Shown piece by piece: positions 20,094-30,074 of a DNA stretch of 64,000 nt. Each line of letters opens with the position of its first letter. Position 1 is the stretch's first letter. Origin of the DNA: Semisulcospira habei (lineage: Eukaryota; Mollusca; Gastropoda; Semisulcospiridae); NCBI GenBank assembly GCA_036245525.1, contig BTPG01000004.1:52033758-52097757 (forward strand). The letters run 5' to 3'. The position numbers were made by a program, and so were the translations under genes. The notes under the pieces were generated by a model that saw only the letters and a list, made by a program, of their open reading frames with translations, was not told the origin of the DNA and made no database searches.

Positions 20094-20512
20094 GTGGCGC
20101 AGTGGTTAAGGCGCCTGCCACACAATGCTAAAGGTGCGAGATTCAATACCGAGTTTCGGCGTCGGATTTTTCTCCTGTAGTAAGTGTCACCGTTAATTCG
20201 GGCGGACCGTCGGGGGTTCTTTCTCCGGGTACTCCGGTTCTTCCACCCCCCCCCCCCCCTTTCCACTTTGGTACCGGTTTCTGGCTACTTTATAAATTTG
20301 AAATACAAGCGATCAAAGTTTCCGAAACCTCAGTAGCTTAGCTAACCCTTCGCACCACGTGAATGTCCTGTGTCTGTCTTGCACTGTGTTTGTCAGTCTT
20401 CTGAGTCTTCTGAGTGAATGCGTGTGTGTCACGTGAGTGTGCGTGTTGGGTTCAGTTCGCGGCGCTTTGAGCCCATTCGCCGATTTGGGAAAAAGAGTCT
20501 ATATAATAACCG

Positions 20513-20582
<70 letters not shown>
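20094..20582 (+). mobile_element. SINE1, full length, tRNA-derived
   Basis: The head GGTCCGTGGCGCAGTGGTTA (A box) is followed by GGTGCGAGATTCAATACC (B-box region). The conserved body contains AATTCGGGCGGACCG, CTTTCTCCGGGTACTCCGG, TTGGTACCGGTTTC and GCGTGTTGGGTTCAGTTCGC. The 3' end is an (ATT)n tail (20514-20582). The head TTAA at 20115 is uninterrupted and serves as the empty-site control for the B element at 33738. Confidence 0.92.
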
Positions 20583-20583
<1 letters not shown>

Positions 20584-20654
20584 AATACAGTAGATGAGGA
20601 ACATCTAAAGTAATGAGAAATGGCAGAAAGAAAGTCTCCCAAGGGCAAAAATAC

Positions 20655-20775
20655 AGGCTTGCTCTGGGTAGCATGTCCGTCGAAAGGTCCTGGTAAATCA
20701 GAATGGCACAGCTGAAGTGCGCCTGAATTGATCAGCCTTCAAGTCGTGGCCCGTAGGCAATAGATGTCTCTCTCT
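20655..20775 (+). mobile_element. SINE3 body fragment
   Basis: Contains TGTCCGTCGAAAGGTCCTGG, TAAATCAGAATGGCACAG, GTGCGCCTGAATTGATCAG and AACCCGCCCGTTAAAT, matching 31300-31430 of the full SINE3. Head and tail are missing. Confidence 0.8.
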
Positions 20776-21211
20776 TCCAAACAACCCGCCCGTTAAATTA
20801 ACTATGCTTTCGCCGCGTTGATCGTACATGCCTGTTACTTTGATTTCCGGGCATAGCTGCATGTTTCACTCACGGACAGATTAATTAAGACACCTGACTG
20901 TGATACAGCACCCACAAAGGCCGCTATATCAGATCGCCAGCTACTTTCTGTTTTGCTCCAGGACCTGGAGTTTGGAGCTATAAATAGCTCTTACTCGGCT
21001 CTCAGTGACGCCTGTTGAGCGGCGCCGTCATACGCTTCAGCGGTAAAACGGACACAATGCAATGCAGTCACGCAGTTATGAACTGAACATCTGAGCAACC
21101 GTAGCCACTCGCTAGGAAGCACTATAGCACATTTTATATATTATTATCAGGTGTTGATATTCGCGAGTTGTGTGCAATGTTGAGGCTGCTCCGGCAACGC
21201 TGGTAGGGCCT
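20776..21211. other. No recognised feature
   Basis: Unassigned sequence with no hairpin copy. Confidence 0.4.
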
Positions 21212-21415
21212 TTAACCCATTGTGCCCGAGGTACGAAACATCCACATTTTGGAGTTATCCTCTGAGGACTGCATTACAATTCAGGAGACAGATCGACCAT
21301 GACATTTCAAGGGTGGTGGCAGAATAGCTTGGCGCCTATAGGCGCCAAGCTATTCTGCCGCCACCCTTGAACTATCGCGTATCTTGCTGTGGTGTGTGGC
21401 GGCAGAATGAGTTCG
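21212..21415. mobile_element. Family B element with GCAG/CTGC variant
   Basis: Left end TTAACCCATTGTGCCCGAGG; the right end GGCAGAATGAGTT is followed by CG, so the right TTAA is altered. Both arms carry GGTGGCAGAATAGC and GCTATTCTGCCGCC where other copies have GCCAGAATAGC, as does the copy at 60964. A SINE3 tail-like sequence (GGGCCGTTCATTATCACTCC) directly follows. Confidence 0.85.
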
Positions 21416-22041
21416 GGCCGTTCATTATCACTCCGGTGCCGTGGAGGTTAAATCATGAAAAAAAAAATTCTTAAAGGAAGAACAAAAACAAAGATATTAT
21501 TATTCTATCAATTTATGCATTTACAAATTTGTTATACTTTATTTTTTCTCTTGCTGACGCCACCCAGGAATTAAATAAGACAAGACCGAGACCAAAAAGA
21601 GAAAGAAAAAAATGAATGTAATTAGATTTATATAGCAGAACGTCAGATGCAGGCACCTTAAATCAGTGTAAAAAAAAAAAACCGCACCAGAAAAGAAATA
21701 GAAAAGCAAACATAAAGGAAAGAAAACAACACAAAAAAAAAACATCTTCACGCACAAAAAATAACTACACTTCCACTGCCTACAGCCACGCATAAACTCA
21801 CAAATTAACTGTAATTTTAAATGTCTGTGTAATCGATAAAAGTTTAAAATTCTTCTTCTTTTGTTTCTTGTTCCCAAGCAAAGTATGCACGCACCAAATA
21901 AAGCGATAACAAAAATAAAAGAAATCCGAATACATTTTCAACAAACAAACCAAAAGAAAAAAAAAAACACCTCTCAGCTGAAAATTGTGTTTATTCGACG
22001 CCAAAGAGCACCAAACGTCCACGGTACACAATGTAGTATCA
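21416..22041. other. A-rich sequence, no gene
   Basis: Several A runs (21459, 21670, 21733, 21956). Minus-strand frames are phenylalanine-rich artefacts. 21416-21454 resembles the SINE3 3' end (GGTGCCGTGGAGGTTAAA). Confidence 0.45.
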
Positions 22042-22108
22042 ACAAGAGGCATAGATGCTCATGAGCCCCCGCGAATGCGGGGGCTCATGAGGATCTATGC
22101 CTCTTGCA
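22042..22108. repeat. Family A hairpin
   Basis: ACAAGAGGCATAGATGCTCA pairs with TGAGGATCTATGCCTCTTG around CCCCCGCGAATGCGGGGG. Confidence 0.92.
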
Positions 22109-22382
22109 GTTGGATCGTGCGATTTGGGTTTCATTTCTTAGTGAAGGGTTTAAAAAATCAACCGGCAAACAAGATCAGAAATGTTTTTTTAGGAGTCGTG
22201 TTTTTCTGAACCATAAAAGGACGCCCGTCGGCTATTAGGCAAGAGGCAGGCATCGAGATATTTGACAAAGGGCAGTGCATTTTAGTTCGCTATTTCAGTT
22301 CGCTTTGGATTGGACTTTTCAACAAAAATCGAACTACTTCAGTATACTTAGGCGAAATCCTTTCACAAACCCGTACACCTAA

Positions 22383-22449
22383 AAAGAGGCATAGATCCTC
22401 ATGAGTCCCCGCCATGGAGGGCGCTCATAAGGATCTATACCTCTTTTAG
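22383..22449. repeat. Family A hairpin
   Basis: AAAGAGGCATAGATCCTCAT pairs with ATAAGGATCTATACCTCTTT. The centre CCCCGCCATGGAGGGCG is partly unpaired. A-runs and T-runs extend the stem outward. Confidence 0.85.
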
Positions 22450-23070
22450 AAAATCCGCAGTGCGATGATTCTCAGGGGTCCTGGGTAGCGCTGCTCTTGC
22501 GTGGGATGTGTAATTGTTAGGGTTTGAACGTGGCCAGCAAAATCATCGCCTTGCCCGAGGCGTAAAAAAATGTGCCTGAGTTTGCAAAACTGACACAAGG
22601 ATCAAGGGAGTCACACGGAGAAGAAAAAACAACAAACGCCTCCAGTTCTACCGGAGACTAAACCCAGATCACCTCCTTCCCCCGAGAAGCACAGACGTAA
22701 ATGATACGTCAGCCAAGAATCATCAGACTCCATCAAAGCTACCTATCGACCGTGCTACTATTGTTCTTGCCCTTGATAGAAAAAAATCTACACGCTGCAT
22801 TTCATAAAACACTGTGTGTGTGTGTGTGTGTGTGTGTGTGCTTCGGTTGAAAAACGTACATTGCTAAGCGCCAGAGTCTAGTTGTCCGTGAAATCAAAAC
22901 AGATCATGGGCTACTGTATTTATCATGGCATCATGAGGATCTGTGCCAACAGCAGACAATTGGTGTTCGTCACGGGACTGTGAAAAACCGAACGCCCGGA
23001 GACTGTGAAGCTGTGTTCCCATGGTACGTGTCCTGTTTACAAATGATCCACATCCTAAAAAGTGTCATCA
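22450..23070. other. (GT)n tract and lone family A arm
   Basis: (GT)14 at 22814-22841. CATCATGAGGATCTGTGCCA at 22929-22948 is a single family A arm. No gene is recognised. Confidence 0.5.
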
Positions 23071-23136
23071 GCAAGAGGCATAGATCCTCATGAGACCCCG
23101 CATATGCGGGGGCTCATGAGGATCTGTGCCTCTTGC
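23071..23136. repeat. Family A hairpin, near perfect
   Basis: GCAAGAGGCATAGATCCTCA pairs with TGAGGATCTGTGCCTCTTGC around CCCCGCATATGCGGGG. Confidence 0.93.
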
Positions 23137-23345
23137 TGGTGTCATTCACCTCTATGTTTATTAAAATAGGTTTGCCATATGATGCTCAAGCCAATACACA
23201 ACGTCCACTTCTTATGCTCACACTGTACGTAGGTTGCGCCAAAAATGGCGCTAGTTCTTACTCTTCATATTTTGTGTGTGTAACACTCATAAATAAATCC
23301 ACGGATGACTCCTCCGAGTGAGGAACACACAGCAAAATGAAGCCA

Positions 23346-23411
23346 GCAAGAGGTAAAGATCGCCATGAGTCCCCGCATTAGTGAGGGCTCATGATAATCC
23401 CTGTCCCTTAC
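23346..23411. repeat. Family A hairpin, decayed right arm
   Basis: GCAAGAGGTAAAGATCGCCA and GCTCATGATAATCCCTGTCC still pair in part around CCCCGCATTAGTGAGGG. Confidence 0.75.
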
Positions 23412-23499
23412 AGATGTCTGGAACTGGTAACATCGGCACTGGTAGGCCGCAACTTTTGTTTCCATACTTTTGCTAAACATTTGAAGAGTTATCGTCTAC

Positions 23500-23522
23500 C
23501 CCCCCCCCCCCCCCCCCCCCCC
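23500..23522. repeat. C homopolymer
   Basis: A run of 23 C between two family A copies. Confidence 0.95.
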
Positions 23523-23549
23523 TATGTGTGGAACAAACGAATCCTGGAA

Positions 23550-23612
23550 GCGGCAAAGATTCTCATGTGCCCCCGCATCTTCCGGGGGCTCATGTGGATC
23601 TGTGCCTCTTGC
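23550..23612. repeat. Family A hairpin
   Basis: AAAGATTCTCATGTGCCCCC pairs with GGGGGCTCATGTGGATCTGT. Both arms share ATGTG where consensus is ATGAG. Confidence 0.88.
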
Positions 23613-24313
23613 AGATGTCTGCCAGTTGTTTCCGGACTGTGGATGCACAGTTTTGTGTCATCAATTTGCTTTTGCCTCCATTGAAGTTAAAACAAAATGT
23701 AAAGTTGTAGACGGGGTCGAATAAAGTGTTTTTAATTTAGTTCATTCCTTCATTACTTATAATTCGTGCCTCCTTTAAGTCTTTCTTTTTGCAGTCGTTT
23801 ATTCTTTTTTTCATTTGTCTTTCTGTTTTTTTAAATATTTTTTAAAATATTTATTCTTCCTTCTTTTCTTCTGTCTTTTCCTGACCGTATTCCTTAAACG
23901 CGCGACGCAAAAACAATAGTCACCAGAACTAGAACACTCATTTTATTCATTTTTATCAATCAGGTTAAAATCTGGGACTTTTCACGTGATCACCTTCATA
24001 AAATTCAATATTTTTCATCATACATTCTTTGCATTTGTTTGCTAAAAATATTATTACATTATTTGGTAAAAATATTATTATAAGGTGTCCTACGTATTTT
24101 CAACGCTAGAATTTGCGCGGATGTTTTCTTATGTAGAGAAAGAAAGAAGGAGTGAAACGACAAAAGCCGTCTAAATAAGGCAGCTCAGTGTCGCCCACGT
24201 TGACTGAGTCCCCCCCCCCTCCCACCCACCCACCCACCCTTCCCGTCCCCCACCCTACCAAAAAAAAAAAAAATGAAGAAGAAGAAAAGAATTAATTGAC
24301 AAAGTTTGTCCAT
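23613..24313. other. 700 bp AT-rich, no gene
   Basis: T-rich up to 23880 and A-rich after 24250. (CCCA)n at 24213-24240. No hairpin copy. Confidence 0.5.
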
Positions 24314-24500
24314 TTAACCCTGACACACTACAATAACATACTCCATGACCGTGATAGTTCAAGGGTGGCGCCAGAATAGCTTGGCGCCTACAGGCGCCAA
24401 GCTATTCTGGCATCACCCTTGAACTATCATGGTGGCTCTGTCTTCTTAACTGTAATACAGTCATCAGCGGACAAGTGCTACCGTGACATTTCACCTATAC
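24314..24500. mobile_element. Family B element
   Basis: Left end TTAACCCTGACACACTACAA. The stem around GGCGCCTACAGGCGCC is near perfect, with GACCGTGATAGTTCAAGGG outside. The right terminus is not clear. Confidence 0.85.
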
Positions 24501-24553
24501 ACAACGCCCTATTTTCCCTTGCATGCAGGGAAGTGAACGGAGCGTATCCCTAA

Positions 24554-25047
24554 AGGCCCCGCTACACATGCCCGGTTTTGAGGCCGATTCCCGATCAGTT
24601 TCGAATCGGTAGGTGATCGGGCCAGACGAAAAAGCCGTGTGGACTGCCACAGACTGGATTTCACGACTTGTTTAGCCGACCGGTTTGAACCGAAGATCAA
24701 AGTCGTACCTGTTCTGCAAAATGGCTGCTAGTTTTGACAGTGATGATGATGTGCTTGCATTATCAGCAGTTTTGCATCATATTCGGGAAGAGGCGTGCGA
24801 AACATCAGCAACGGCGGTGGTACTGATCACAACAGGCGTGTTCCGCCATTTGCAAACTGAAACGACGTGCTTTGCGAGACGCGCTCTGATTGGTTGAAGC
24901 TTACAACCGGGGCCGATTCGGATCGGAAAAATAGACAGCGGATTCCCAGCCGATTGGGACCGGATCGAATAACTGACGTCATCCGATCGCAATCGCATCG
25001 GAATCGGCTTCAAAATCGGGGCACTACCGGCACGTGTGGCGGGGCCT
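24554..25047. mobile_element. PIF/Harbinger-like MITE, 494 bp
   Basis: TIRs begin AGGCCCCGCTACACATGCCC on the left; the right end, reverse complemented, begins AGGCCCCGCCACACGTGCC. Similarity extends into CCCGATTTTGAAGCCGATTCC. The direct flanks are TAA at 24551-24553 and 25048-25050, the 3 bp TWA duplication typical of PIF/Harbinger. A 70-codon frame inside (24685-24897) shows no transposase motif, so the element is presumably mobilised in trans. Confidence 0.8.
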
Positions 25048-25054
25048 TAAGAGC

Positions 25055-25760
25055 TGTTCTTAATTGGACGAACTTTTGATCGGCAAACCTAGATCGGAGA
25101 AGATCGGCGATCTTTTGGTTTATTTCTTAATTCAGGTTGAACGAACCTAGGCGAACTTCAGCAGACCAGGTTTGCCATGGTTCTCTTTCTTAACTGAAGT
25201 GCTTGATTCGGCGTACTTACTGTCTGCGAAGGTGTTCAAAATGGCTGCCGCTATGCCGCTTTGCGATTTGAACGATGTTTGCTTTTGTACTCCTTGCAGT
25301 AGCGACCCCACAAACAGCGTTGCGCCTCCCACAAATCAATAAAAATAGGTCTTGGTTGGTTAGTTCGGGTTTAACGTCCACAGCACCGAGGTGATCATGG
25401 ACGGCCCTGAAGGGCGGGTTATGGGGGACAGGGAAATCTATTGCCTATGGTCTTGTTCTTCGCACGAGTGAAATATCGCCGTCCGCCATATTTGTTTGTA
25501 TCGGTGACTGTCTTCTTATCTCCAACGCAGAAGAGGGTAAAAGTTTTGACCAATCAGAGAAAAGGTTCGTCTTGGTTTGCTCAACGCGGTGTGCGAACCT
25601 TTTCCGACAGCGAACTATGGTTTGCCGAGGTTCGTGAACTACTTCGAACTAGGTTCGCCGTATTTTTAGATCGTCCAATTAAGAACCAACCTGGTTCGTC
25701 CGAGATCGTGAACTGTAGTTCGTCAGAGTTCGCGAACTAAAGTTCGTTTAATTAAGAACA
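25055..25760. mobile_element. Unclassified inverted-repeat element, 706 bp
   Basis: The ends TGTTCTTAATTGGACGAACT and, inverted, TGTTCTTAATTAAACGAACT form TIRs. The right side has many GTTCG/CGAAC motifs (25560-25745). It starts 5 bp after the Harbinger-like MITE and contains a SINE3 fragment. No transposase is recognised, and the duplication is uncertain. Confidence 0.65.
25355..25448 (-). mobile_element. 5'-truncated SINE3 with target duplication
   Basis: On the minus strand it reads ATAGGCAATAGATTTCCCTG to GTTAAACCCGAACTAACC. GGTCTTG flanks it on both sides (25348-25354 and 25449-25455). It matches 31390-31485 of the full SINE3. Confidence 0.88.
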
Positions 25761-25953
25761 TGCTTTACACAAGCGGCTACCCACAGCCAAAGGGTTAAGT
25801 TTGAAGTGGAAATAATGGCATTCCTACACGCACTCCTCATACGGACCTTGAATCATTTATTGTTTACTTGCACCCACACATGGTTTACTTCCGGCGCAAG
25901 GCGGCACAGAATAGTGTACCGGAAGCACAGTTCAAGCCGTATTTTCGTACTTT
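25761..25953. other. Family C end fragment only
   Basis: CCACAGCCAAAGGGTTAAG at 25780-25798 is the right end of a family C element whose left part is missing. Confidence 0.5.
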
Positions 25954-26421
25954 GGCCACACAGGGCAATTAGGTTACGCCCCCTTTTCACACACTGTTAT
26001 CTGTTAGCCTCTTGCAGCATAAAACTATGAACGAAGAACTTTTCTGCCAAAACAAAAAATCCACGCGGAGCACATCACAGGAGAAGCTATTTCAGCAATT
26101 CTTAAAAAAATTAAGAGTTAGCGTTTTTCACAACACTCAAATGCACTAAGTACCCCATGACAAAACTGTCGTCTGCAAGCCTGCATACAACCGTGCACAT
26201 GCCCCAATTAGGCTCCCATGAACACACTAGGTCGACTAAAATTACCCAGATTTTGCTCTTTTTCACACCACCTGTCATGCCTTTTGTTGCTCAAAACGCC
26301 AAAAAAGGCACACAATTGAAGTTTTACACCCTAAAAAAATGGCAAAAAGGGAGGAAATTTTTTGAACTATTTCTGGCGGAAAAGTTACTACATGCACCGG
26401 AAGCAATTGCCCTGTGTGGCC
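25954..26421. mobile_element. Possible non-autonomous DNA element
   Basis: GGCCACACAGGGCAATT (25954-25970) and AATTGCCCTGTGTGGCC (26405-26421) are exact 17 bp inverted repeats, 434 bp apart. The CAGGG motif is hAT-like, but no 8 bp duplication is evident. The 89-codon frame inside (26157-26426) has no recognised domain. Confidence 0.5.
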
Positions 26422-26591
26422 TGTAATTATGGATTCAAGTTTATTTCCGCTTCCTGGCCTGCGCAAAACTGCCGAAAAGCCAGGCACACAGTCCTGTCAT
26501 TTTAGTGAAATTGTTTGGAATTGTACGACCAGAGCTAAGTCACGTTTCCATCAGACGGTAAGAAGTGTCCACCAGTGAGCAGTATGCTATC

Positions 26592-26805
26592 TTATCTCAT
26601 TCTCCCCCAGACACACCACAGCAAGATATGGATCGACCATGATAGTTCAAGGGTGATGCCAGAATAGCTTGGCACCTATGGGCGCCAAGCTATTCTGGCA
26701 TCACCCTTGAACTATCATGGTCGATCTGTGTCCTGCACTACAAAGCAGCCTTCAGAGGACAACAGCAAAATTTGGGGATTTCGGTGTTGGGGTAGAATGA
26801 GTTAA
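26592..26805. mobile_element. Family B TTAA-MITE, 214 bp
   Basis: Left end TTATCTCATTCTCCCCCAG (mutated TTAA), right end GGGGTAGAATGAGTTAA. The stem from ATCGACCATGATAGTTCAAG is perfect except for one base (GGCACC against GGCGCC). Confidence 0.92.
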
Positions 26806-26812
26806 TGTTCTG

Positions 26813-27026
26813 TTAACACATTTTGCCACAGGACCGAAATTCCCACATTTTCAGGTTGCCTTCTGAAGGACTGTATTACAATTCTAGAGACTGATCGAGC
26901 ATGCTAGTTCAAGGGTTGTGCCAAAATAGCTTGGCGCCCATAGACGCCAAGCTGTTCTGGCATCAACCTTGATCTATCGTGCTCGATCCATGTCTTGCTT
27001 TGGTGTGTCGGGGCTGAATGAGTGAA
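26813..27026. mobile_element. Family B element, 214 bp, adjacent pair
   Basis: Left end TTAACACATTTTGCCACAGG, right end GGGGCTGAATGAGTGAA. It lies 7 bp from the previous B element and in the opposite orientation as judged by the asymmetric flanks. Its arms have six or more mismatches, so it is older. Confidence 0.85.
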
Positions 27027-27084
27027 TTGAAAATACATCGTACCTGTCGGTTATATGCCGTGTTTTAACCCTAACGGCAAGAGA

Positions 27085-27262
27085 AGGACTCTACCATGAT
27101 AGCTACAGAGTAGCACTTCCGCCATCGCTGCTGCGGAGCCTGATTAACTTGGCGGTAGGAAAGCTTCAAAGGCAGTGTCTTAATCCTACAGGAAAAATAA
27201 AATATCAAGCTAACTATTCACCACCTAAGGCACCACCCTCGTACTATCATGGTAGATTAATC
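27085..27262. repeat. Family B remnant, arms 130 bp apart
   Basis: CTACCATGATAGCTACAGAG and CCCTCGTACTATCATGGTAG remain as inverted arms. The centre has been replaced by unrelated sequence. Confidence 0.55.
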
Positions 27263-27299
27263 TCCTAAGATTCGTACATACTGTGAATCAGACGATAGT

Positions 27300-27760
27300 G
27301 AGGTTTCGTTTGCGACGCACGACTTCCAACAACGAGCGAGAGCGAAATTATATAGGCCTAGACAACACTCCAAACATCTACAAGCGGCATAGCCTGGATC
27401 CTCAAGAGCCCGACACCTTCAGTACCAAAAGCCAAATGATTTGAATTTGGTATTCGCGAAGATTCGTTTGGATTTGAACGATTCCCAACAACAAACGAGA
27501 GTGAAGTCACATAAGCCTAGACAACTCTCCAAACATCTCCAAGAGGCATCGATCCTCATGAGCCCGGAGGGCTCATGAGGATCGATGCCTCTTGGAGATG
27601 TTTGGAGTGTTGTCTAGGTTTATGGTCCAAGCTGATTATACGACATGACTTCACACTCATTCGCTGTTGGGAGTCCTTCGTTGCAAACAAAACCTCACTC
27701 ATACCAAATTCTAATTATTTGGCTTTTCCTTTTGGTGCTGAAGGGTGTCCAAAATGATGA
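27300..27760. repeat. Composite inverted repeat around a family A stem
   Basis: The perfect core CTCCAAGAGGCATCGATCCT to its complement (27537-27599) is extended outward by CTAGACAACTCTCCAAACAT and complement. Beyond that are GATTCCCAACAACAAACGAG-like arms and AGCCAAATGATTTGAATTTG / CTAATTATTTGGCTTTTCC. Arms of about 165 bp are traceable from 27410 to 27755. A direct partial copy of the left arm (27302-27385) precedes them. Confidence 0.85.
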
Positions 27761-28035
27761 CGCTCCCAACCTATTCTTTCTACGCGTGTCGTTCTCTTGT
27801 TACAAAAACTTGAGTCATTCATTGTTTAGTTCACACCTTAGAGTGGCATTGTTTGTTTTCCTAGACAGGGTGCGTAAACCCCACTCAGGCATCCCTGCCC
27901 GGTGTGTGAGGAACGTGACTTGCCCGGAATGGCTGAGCGGCGTGTGAGCGATGATAGGTTTTGACAGACTAGCTGGATTGCAATCGACTTTTCCGCTCCT
28001 GGATACAGCAGCCGATCAGCCATACCTACGGGTCT
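27761..28035. other. No recognised feature
   Basis: Unassigned sequence between the composite inverted repeat and the next family A copy. Confidence 0.4.
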
Positions 28036-28100
28036 GCAAAAGGCATAGATCCTCATAAACCCCCGCAATTGCGGGGGGGCTCATGAAGATCTATGCCTCG
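28036..28100. repeat. Family A hairpin
   Basis: GCAAAAGGCATAGATCCTCA pairs with CATGAAGATCTATGCCT around CCCCCGCAATTGCGGGGG. Confidence 0.9.
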
Positions 28101-28571
28101 TAGAAATCCGTTTTAGGATCACTTTCAGTGGTCCTCATCGCTGATGTGTGGACACAGCAACTCGAGTCATCAGCCAGACCTACCCATCTGTAGGAGACGT
28201 AGAGTCTCGTGGTCTGCTGCAGAAGCAGGAGCTCAAGAGAACCTATGGCTCATGTTGGCTGAGCGCGGCCTTATCTATTCACATTTTCCTCATCGGATGG
28301 AGGTGCCATCAAGGGTCTAAGCCTGATACAGCGTGGAGGTGTTTAAAGTCTGGAACTGAAGCCGTGACAGGCTGTATCACGTCTGACCTCTAATGCATGA
28401 CGATTGACCAAAGCTTTGAACCTCAGTGATCTGGTGCAAATATGAAGCTCGAAGGCCTATAGTCCTATACGCACAGAACACTATCGTGCGCTGATCTGTG
28501 TGCTCAGGAAGGTTTATGTGCACTCCATTCCACCTTCCGAAAGCTGATCCATCTAGACTATACTCCTTAAT
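28101..28571. other. Possible decayed family A copy, no gene
   Basis: GTAGGAGACGTAGAGTCTCG and GAGAACCTATGGCTCATG (28191-28255) vaguely resemble family A arms. The rest is unassigned. Confidence 0.4.
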
Positions 28572-28660
28572 AGAGAAGAACCCAACGGAGAAAGAAACAT
28601 GCTTAGAAAATATAGTTACAACACAACTGATTAATATTTCCACTTGTTCAAAATAGACAA
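28572..28660. repeat. Family I half copy
   Basis: AGAACCCAACGGAGAAAGAA, ACATGCTTAG and ACAACACAACTGATTAATAT match the left arm of the 49768 hairpin. The right arm is absent. Confidence 0.65.
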
Positions 28661-28690
28661 ACACACACGTATACAAGTCAGTCGCTATCT

Positions 28691-28746
28691 CAATGCGCAA
28701 AAGGCCATCGGGCCGACGTCGACCCGATGGACTTTTGCGCACTGGG
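28691..28746. repeat. Family D, symmetrically shortened stem
   Basis: AATGCGCAAAAGGCCATCGG pairs with CCGATGGACTTTTGCGCACT, and the two CCGACG/CGTCGA halves meet at the centre. About 50 bp are missing from the middle compared with 33191-33292, yet the arms still match base for base bar two. Confidence 0.88.
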
Positions 28747-29302
28747 CACTTATCTCGTCAGCGAAGAAGCAGTCCCCGTTTTGGTCTGGATTTGTCACGC
28801 CTTAATACTTTCGCTATATCGATTTTTTCCATTGCAACTGTTGTCATTATTAGACAGTGCTCGCTGCAAGAGATGGAGTGACCGCTGAAACAAGAGGTCA
28901 GCGTTTTAATCCTGCATTGCCATTTGTTGCCCCAGGTGTAAAAAAGTAATAAATCAAAAATTACAATAAAAAAAACACACGATACAAGAAGTCTCTCAGT
29001 CAAACAGCTCGTGATGATGTGTCTCTTGAAATTATATTGAATTCACTTTTCCTCGGCGGTGAAGGGGTTAATGACTTTAGCGTTTAAAGGCAAAGAATCG
29101 CCAAGCTAATTAGGCATGTCCCTCAGTTGGCCACAGCAGTGAGATGGTTACCGCATGAAGGAGCACCTGTCGACATAAAATCGCACAGCACCAGACACAA
29201 CTGTATTCGTGCCTAACATGACACGCGCGCGGCAAGGTCCCGAGTCCAGTAAAGCGTGACCAAACAACCCTCCTATTCAGGGCCTCAGCAGGCTTGCCAT
29301 CT
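28747..29302. other. Family A right end only, no gene
   Basis: GTGTCTCTTGAAATTATATT at 29019 and TTCCTCGGCGGTGAAGGGG at 29048 form the right part of a family A element (TTAA at 29067). The rest is unassigned. Confidence 0.5.
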
Positions 29303-29369
29303 GCAAGCGGCATAGATTTTCATGAGCCCCATGCAACCGCAGGGGCTCATGAGAATCTATGCCGCTTGC
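29303..29369. repeat. Family A hairpin with matched variants
   Basis: GCAAGCGGCATAGATTTTCA pairs with CATGAGAATCTATGCCGCTT; both arms share GCGG where consensus is GAGG. Confidence 0.92.
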
Positions 29370-29744
29370 TGGTACGGATCGATAACATTTCCTGCAGGAG
29401 GTATACGGGATGAATGCTGACCATTGTAAATACATCAGCATAATTATTTTGGGAGCGTCTTTGGCAACAGTGTACAGTCAATGTTTGGAAGTTATATAGT
29501 TGTTTTTTCTTCTTATTCTTTTTCTTGAGCACGCTTGCAATGCTTCTTCCAGATTATACGCAAACCTTCGTAAGGATTGCTACCGATTTCCGAGGAACAT
29601 TGATCATGTTCTGATAACGACTGTGGCTGACAAATCTTGTTTGGCTCAAAAAGAAACCGATGATTAAAATGCAAGGCTGGGAATGTGTGTGATCTGTGAT
29701 TCCGAACCTTGTAGCCTAGAACGGTAATGTCCAAAACCACAATG
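29370..29744. other. No recognised feature
   Basis: A T-rich patch at 29500-29525. A 92-codon minus-strand frame has no recognised domain. Confidence 0.4.
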
Positions 29745-29924
29745 CTGCACACTCCAAAGGAGCCTGACGATAGTGCTTTGACTAAATGCAAATCCGCTGA
29801 GCCACTGTATGCGCGCTACCGCACCTAGCTCAATTCAGAATACCTGAATTGAGATAGGTGCGGTGGCGGAGCGCATTTGCCTTTAGTCACAGCACCATCG
29901 TCCGGCCTCTTTGGCACACTCATT
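29745..29924. repeat. Unique 180 bp palindrome
   Basis: The centre CTGAATTGAGATAGGTGCGG mirrors CCGCACCTAGCTCAATTCAG across AATAC. Outer arms CACACTCCAAAGGAGCCTGA / CGGCCTCTTTGGCACACTC and GTGCTTTGACTAAATGCAAA / GCCTTTAGTCACAGCACC also pair. One arm has an extra segment near 29806-29816. No other copy is seen in the window. Confidence 0.85.
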
Positions 29925-29994
29925 GCTGCCTTTACGATATGTACATTCTTCATAGCGCCTGCTACCCAGATCGCTACCCATAGGTAAATTGATA

Positions 29995-30074
29995 GTAACC
30001 CCTTGGCTGTCGGCAGCGCTTTTTCTTACAGGAATCAGCTCCACAGAAAGCGCTGCCGAGAGCCAAAGGGTTAA
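29995..30074. mobile_element. Family C element
   Basis: Starts GTAACCCCTTGGCTGTCGGC and ends GCCAAAGGGTTAA. The inner stem CAGCGCTTTTTCTTACAG / CCACAGAAAGCGCTG differs from the usual CGCGATGATTCC. Confidence 0.82.

Noticed and set aside
24685..24897. 70-codon frame inside the Harbinger-like MITE as a transposase or Myb-like protein
   Set aside because: No DDE or Myb/SANT pattern could be recognised.
26157..26426. 89-codon frame inside the 25954-26421 inverted repeat as a transposase
   Set aside because: Too short and without a catalytic motif; retained only as part of a possible non-autonomous element.
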